Positions 62,501-64,000 of a stretch of 64,000 bases of DNA are shown here, piece after piece; the first letter of the stretch is position 1, and each line of letters opens with the position of its first letter. Source of the DNA: JAUIJL01 sp965366625 (GTDB lineage Bacteria; Acidobacteriota; Thermoanaerobaculia; Multivoradales; J023); the NCBI GenBank assembly GCA_965366625.1, contig CBDUGP010000004.1, positions 148,449 to 212,448 on the forward strand. Direction: 5' to 3'. The translations under genes and the position numbers were made by a program. Under the pieces are notes generated by a model. The model had not been told where the DNA came from, did no database searches, and saw only the letters and a program-made list of their open reading frames with translations.

Positions 62501-64000
62501 ACCGAATATCGGCAATGCAGCAAAACCATCGGCGACAGCGCGGGTTGCTTCCAAATCAACCCCCAGCAAGTGGCGGAGCGCACGGTCTTCCACAAAGATG
62601 GCGGCCGATGGGTGGAAACCCGCCAGGCCGACCCTACCGGCGCCGGTCGATTCCGGAGCGCCACCGTGCTCGACAACTTTGCCAATACTTCCCAAACTGA
62701 AACCCGACGCACGACCACCACCCACTACACCGCCACCGGCAGCACGTCTTTGTCGATCAACGGCACCACCGGCTATCTCGCGGTGGGCACGCCGTCGAGT
62801 TATTTGCCGGGACCGTCCGCGATCTGGTTTTTAGGTGGCTACGACAAAGTCACTACGCTCGGTGACGGGCGCACCTACGTGGCCGAAACCGCGTTCAACT
62901 CCGAGGGCTCGGTGGTTTGCCTGCGCAAGTGGAAGAACTCCGGCGATCGCAGCGGTTTAGACGTGGTGGTGGAGCTGACCTTGGGCTCCACCGCGGGCAC
63001 CAACCTCGGTCTGCCGGTGACCGAGAAGGTCTCCGGCGGAACCTACGGCCAAGCCGGTACGTCCGGAGTGTGCGACGGCGACACCTCGACGACCAACGGC
63101 CGGAGCTACATCTATCAACACGCCTACTCAGATTTGCAGCTCAAGAGTTCGAAGTTTTCGGGCTTCGGCCATTTTCTTTATGAGGCCGACATCGATCAAA
63201 ACACCGGTCTCGAAACCAGCGTCTACGATGTCTCCGGCCTGCGCACCGGCTTGGCCTTCGACAAGCTGGGTCGGCTCAAGCAGGTCAGCCCCGAAGCGGC
63301 GATTCAGGGGGTCCATACCGAATACGTCTACAGCCATCCCGCAAGCGGCGATTCCAAAGTCGAGATCTTCCATCGCACGCCGTTGCCGGTGGTGGTGGAG
63401 CTGGCCAAGGAATCGAAGACCTTCGACTCCTTCGGTCGCCTGATCTCGGAAAGCCGACGCAAACCCGTGGGCAGCGCCGGCTTCTCGCCGTCGATTCGCA
63501 AGACCACCTACGATTCCCTGGGCCGCAAGACCCGGCTCACCACCTGGCAAGCGTCTGCCGGGCACGATCTCCTGGAGTCTTGGCGTTATCTAAACTACGA
63601 CGCCTTCGATCGTCCACGCAAGATCAAGAATCCCGACGGCCGCGAAGAGACTCGCGCCTATTTCGGTATCCGCGAGGAAAAGAGCACGGTGCTGATCCGC
63701 ACCTCGGAAACCGCCACGGAATACACCGATCGCTACACCCGGCGCGATGCCCTGGGCCGGGTGACCTCCACCTCCAATCCCGAATATGCCACCTCGTTCA
63801 CCTACGACCCCTACGACCAACAAATCACCGCGCGGCGCACGGGTCCGGGCATCGATCAAACCCGTTCCTACGGCTACGACGGGCGGGGATACCTGCTCTC
63901 CGAGGATCTGCCCGAGCTGAGCTCGTGGGTCACCTACCAGCCCGACGCCCTGGGTCTGCCGCGCCGGATCTTCGACGGCTTGAATACCCTGAGCTACGCT
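59504..64000 (+). CDS. RHS/YD-repeat protein, N-terminal 1499 residues (3' end outside window)
   Basis: The frame is open from ATG 59504 (GGGGA six bases upstream) to the right edge. A signal peptide (about 1-28) is followed by a propeller-like region (about 40-330, LWIATESEVWV, GGLWLADPSSLAHLD) and an Ig-like segment (about 360-440). The RHS N-terminal region begins near 480 (TSGNLTARIPLG, DGTYSVFKL, RDAYGNAISFSY). Canonical YD repeats start near 1300 (YDSLGRKTRLT, YDAFDRPRKIKNPDG, RDALGRVTSTSNP, YGYDGRGYLLSED). RHS repeats form a closed shell around a C-terminal domain, often a toxin; that part and any immunity gene lie outside. Long minus-strand frames opposite this gene are shadows. Confidence 0.93.
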   Translation, partial: MKHSSLGSACRFLCLVSMFSIFFGSPARSSTPPEAEPALVLGIADETGLYSVPLHPPVSDLESDPHQIADQAVDSWIVDPERQISWLLTSDSVGTMDLEGQVLWRRTLPVDDSLDLGERGRERQRVRGALNPADGSLWISHGRKLFAYSGAGQLLQEFQLETEAVDLAIDSTSSRLWIATESEVWVSDSVSGSKLQTFTWPGDAAGAVTAIGIERSLDPDQADALWVARGSELWRFVEPSVADRRLPTSFESIDRIAVSADGILWAAAGDTLFQADPNSQEIRSFQIFGPGEDISAMLPDRQGGLWLADPSSLAHLDASGRRFGEDLPFSGVRQLVHLPARPDDPPDSEDSEESPPTLVFLSPEPGATVFDLRPGLTFGFESESELDLDSLQITVDGNPLDVICQLGFGRLTCQPRQDLPVGDAIFAATIADARALRSAEISRQIEIASPEDDPAPQVGFEPTYTPVATPRGARPHTPFEVGTIDTVDTTSGNLTARIPLGQTYEVGPKLSYRFQVVHNSNAWDFVKADWFADTETSELILPIANPGSNAGIGWEIHFGKLFAPFDERPSGLPLYDQPRWPNRDADPSDLDDRWMYVAPDGGRHYLYALPGRNNGTASLPIRYSKEGAFLRLQKTDASTVRVEFADGTYSVFKLTGDVVAGTDFCGQGASGCWRLNATRDAYGNAISFSYALDSVTELETWTVSDSTGRSHELVFSVSDADSGGGDGHPSSATLEGDEPGDLRRVLKEAKLAAFGNKTAVYGFTSSVERITRPCPNEWEVASALHSITVPVLEQITVPEGVQPWIITTHLPYFENASCVNASARVDAISLPTLGEIFYGYANWRMPTRCTYSNNPSAEAEYTVSGVTTRTTKDREGNVEGIWTYGSTLTPTVVSDAEISGPGCKRAEFRTTTVNAPAGDNGVFARTVSYSSVAQGPKNPSSGTAYDSWQVTDNGLPFNKDTAITGTDGTKLFLSQKIYECTASACTENEKQRSVYRRYTTEYRQCSKTIGDSAGCFQINPQQVAERTVFHKDGGRWVETRQADPTGAGRFRSATVLDNFANTSQTETRRTTTTHYTATGSTSLSINGTTGYLAVGTPSSYLPGPSAIWFLGGYDKVTTLGDGRTYVAETAFNSEGSVVCLRKWKNSGDRSGLDVVVELTLGSTAGTNLGLPVTEKVSGGTYGQAGTSGVCDGDTSTTNGRSYIYQHAYSDLQLKSSKFSGFGHFLYEADIDQNTGLETSVYDVSGLRTGLAFDKLGRLKQVSPEAAIQGVHTEYVYSHPASGDSKVEIFHRTPLPVVVELAKESKTFDSFGRLISESRRKPVGSAGFSPSIRKTTYDSLGRKTRLTTWQASAGHDLLESWRYLNYDAFDRPRKIKNPDGREETRAYFGIREEKSTVLIRTSETATEYTDRYTRRDALGRVTSTSNPEYATSFTYDPYDQQITARRTGPGIDQTRSYGYDGRGYLLSEDLPELSSWVTYQPDALGLPRRIFDGLNTLSYA

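Noticed and set aside
60827..62725. Two long minus-strand frames (286 and 343 residues) within the RHS region
   Set aside because: They lie opposite a continuous 1499-codon frame with clear RHS and YD motifs, and their products are Gly/Val/Asp-rich without domains.

Overview
The window looks like a chromosomal segment of an Acidobacteriota-type bacterium, G+C-rich and fully prokaryotic in gene density. This is inferred from family content: an ADOP-type MacB/FtsX permease, a VWFA protein of the acidobacterial type, TPR-carrying Ser/Thr kinases, alternating CRTAC1 (ASPIC/UnbV) and TPR proteins, an IPTL-CTERM-like sorting signal and an RHS protein. I saw no rRNA, tRNA, CRISPR array, phage or transposase gene.

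Left part (1-7.5 kb): the end of an ABC transporter ATPase, then an NtrC-family response regulator and its soluble histidine kinase on the minus strand. Upstream of the kinase lies an 800-base gap that is far from empty. On the plus strand it holds a perfect dyad, a textbook sigma-54 promoter, several hairpins and a strong terminator, which I read as a sigma-54-controlled structured RNA. Facing it is a gene for a small thioredoxin-fold (ArsC/Spx-like) protein whose redox motif contains an in-frame TGA followed by a SECIS-like hairpin: a likely selenoprotein. An ADOP permease and a small membrane protein follow.

8-31 kb: a TonB-dependent receptor, a kinase-TolB-TPR protein, acetyl-CoA synthetase, a GNAT, two coupled secreted proteins, an ankyrin/PQQ-propeller protein with a hypothetical and oligoendopeptidase F (one minus-strand operon), a PabB-PabC fusion, a thiolase homologue lacking two catalytic residues, a toxin-antitoxin pair beside palindromic repeats, and a CaiB-type CoA-transferase with a CBM9-like protein.

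29-42.6 kb: a dense minus-strand run: S9 peptidase/FGE-like fusion, a 96-residue protein, then CRTAC1-TPR-CRTAC1-TPR with overlapping stop and start codons, ending in the CBM9-like and CoA-transferase genes. 42.9-51.5 kb: a plus-strand run of an XRE-type regulator, two related giant kinases with degenerate cyclase-homology and TPR domains, and fdhD. 51.7-64 kb: a VWFA protein, a three-gene FAAL/ACP/acyltransferase operon, a repeat-rich secreted protein, and an RHS/YD protein that runs off the right edge behind a leader with two strong hairpins.

The most novel candidates are the TGA-containing redox gene and the sigma-54 RNA locus beside it. Next come the XRE/kinase/cyclase-like operon and the degenerate thiolase. 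Short in-frame tandem duplications of 9-24 bases recur across the window, in genes and between them.
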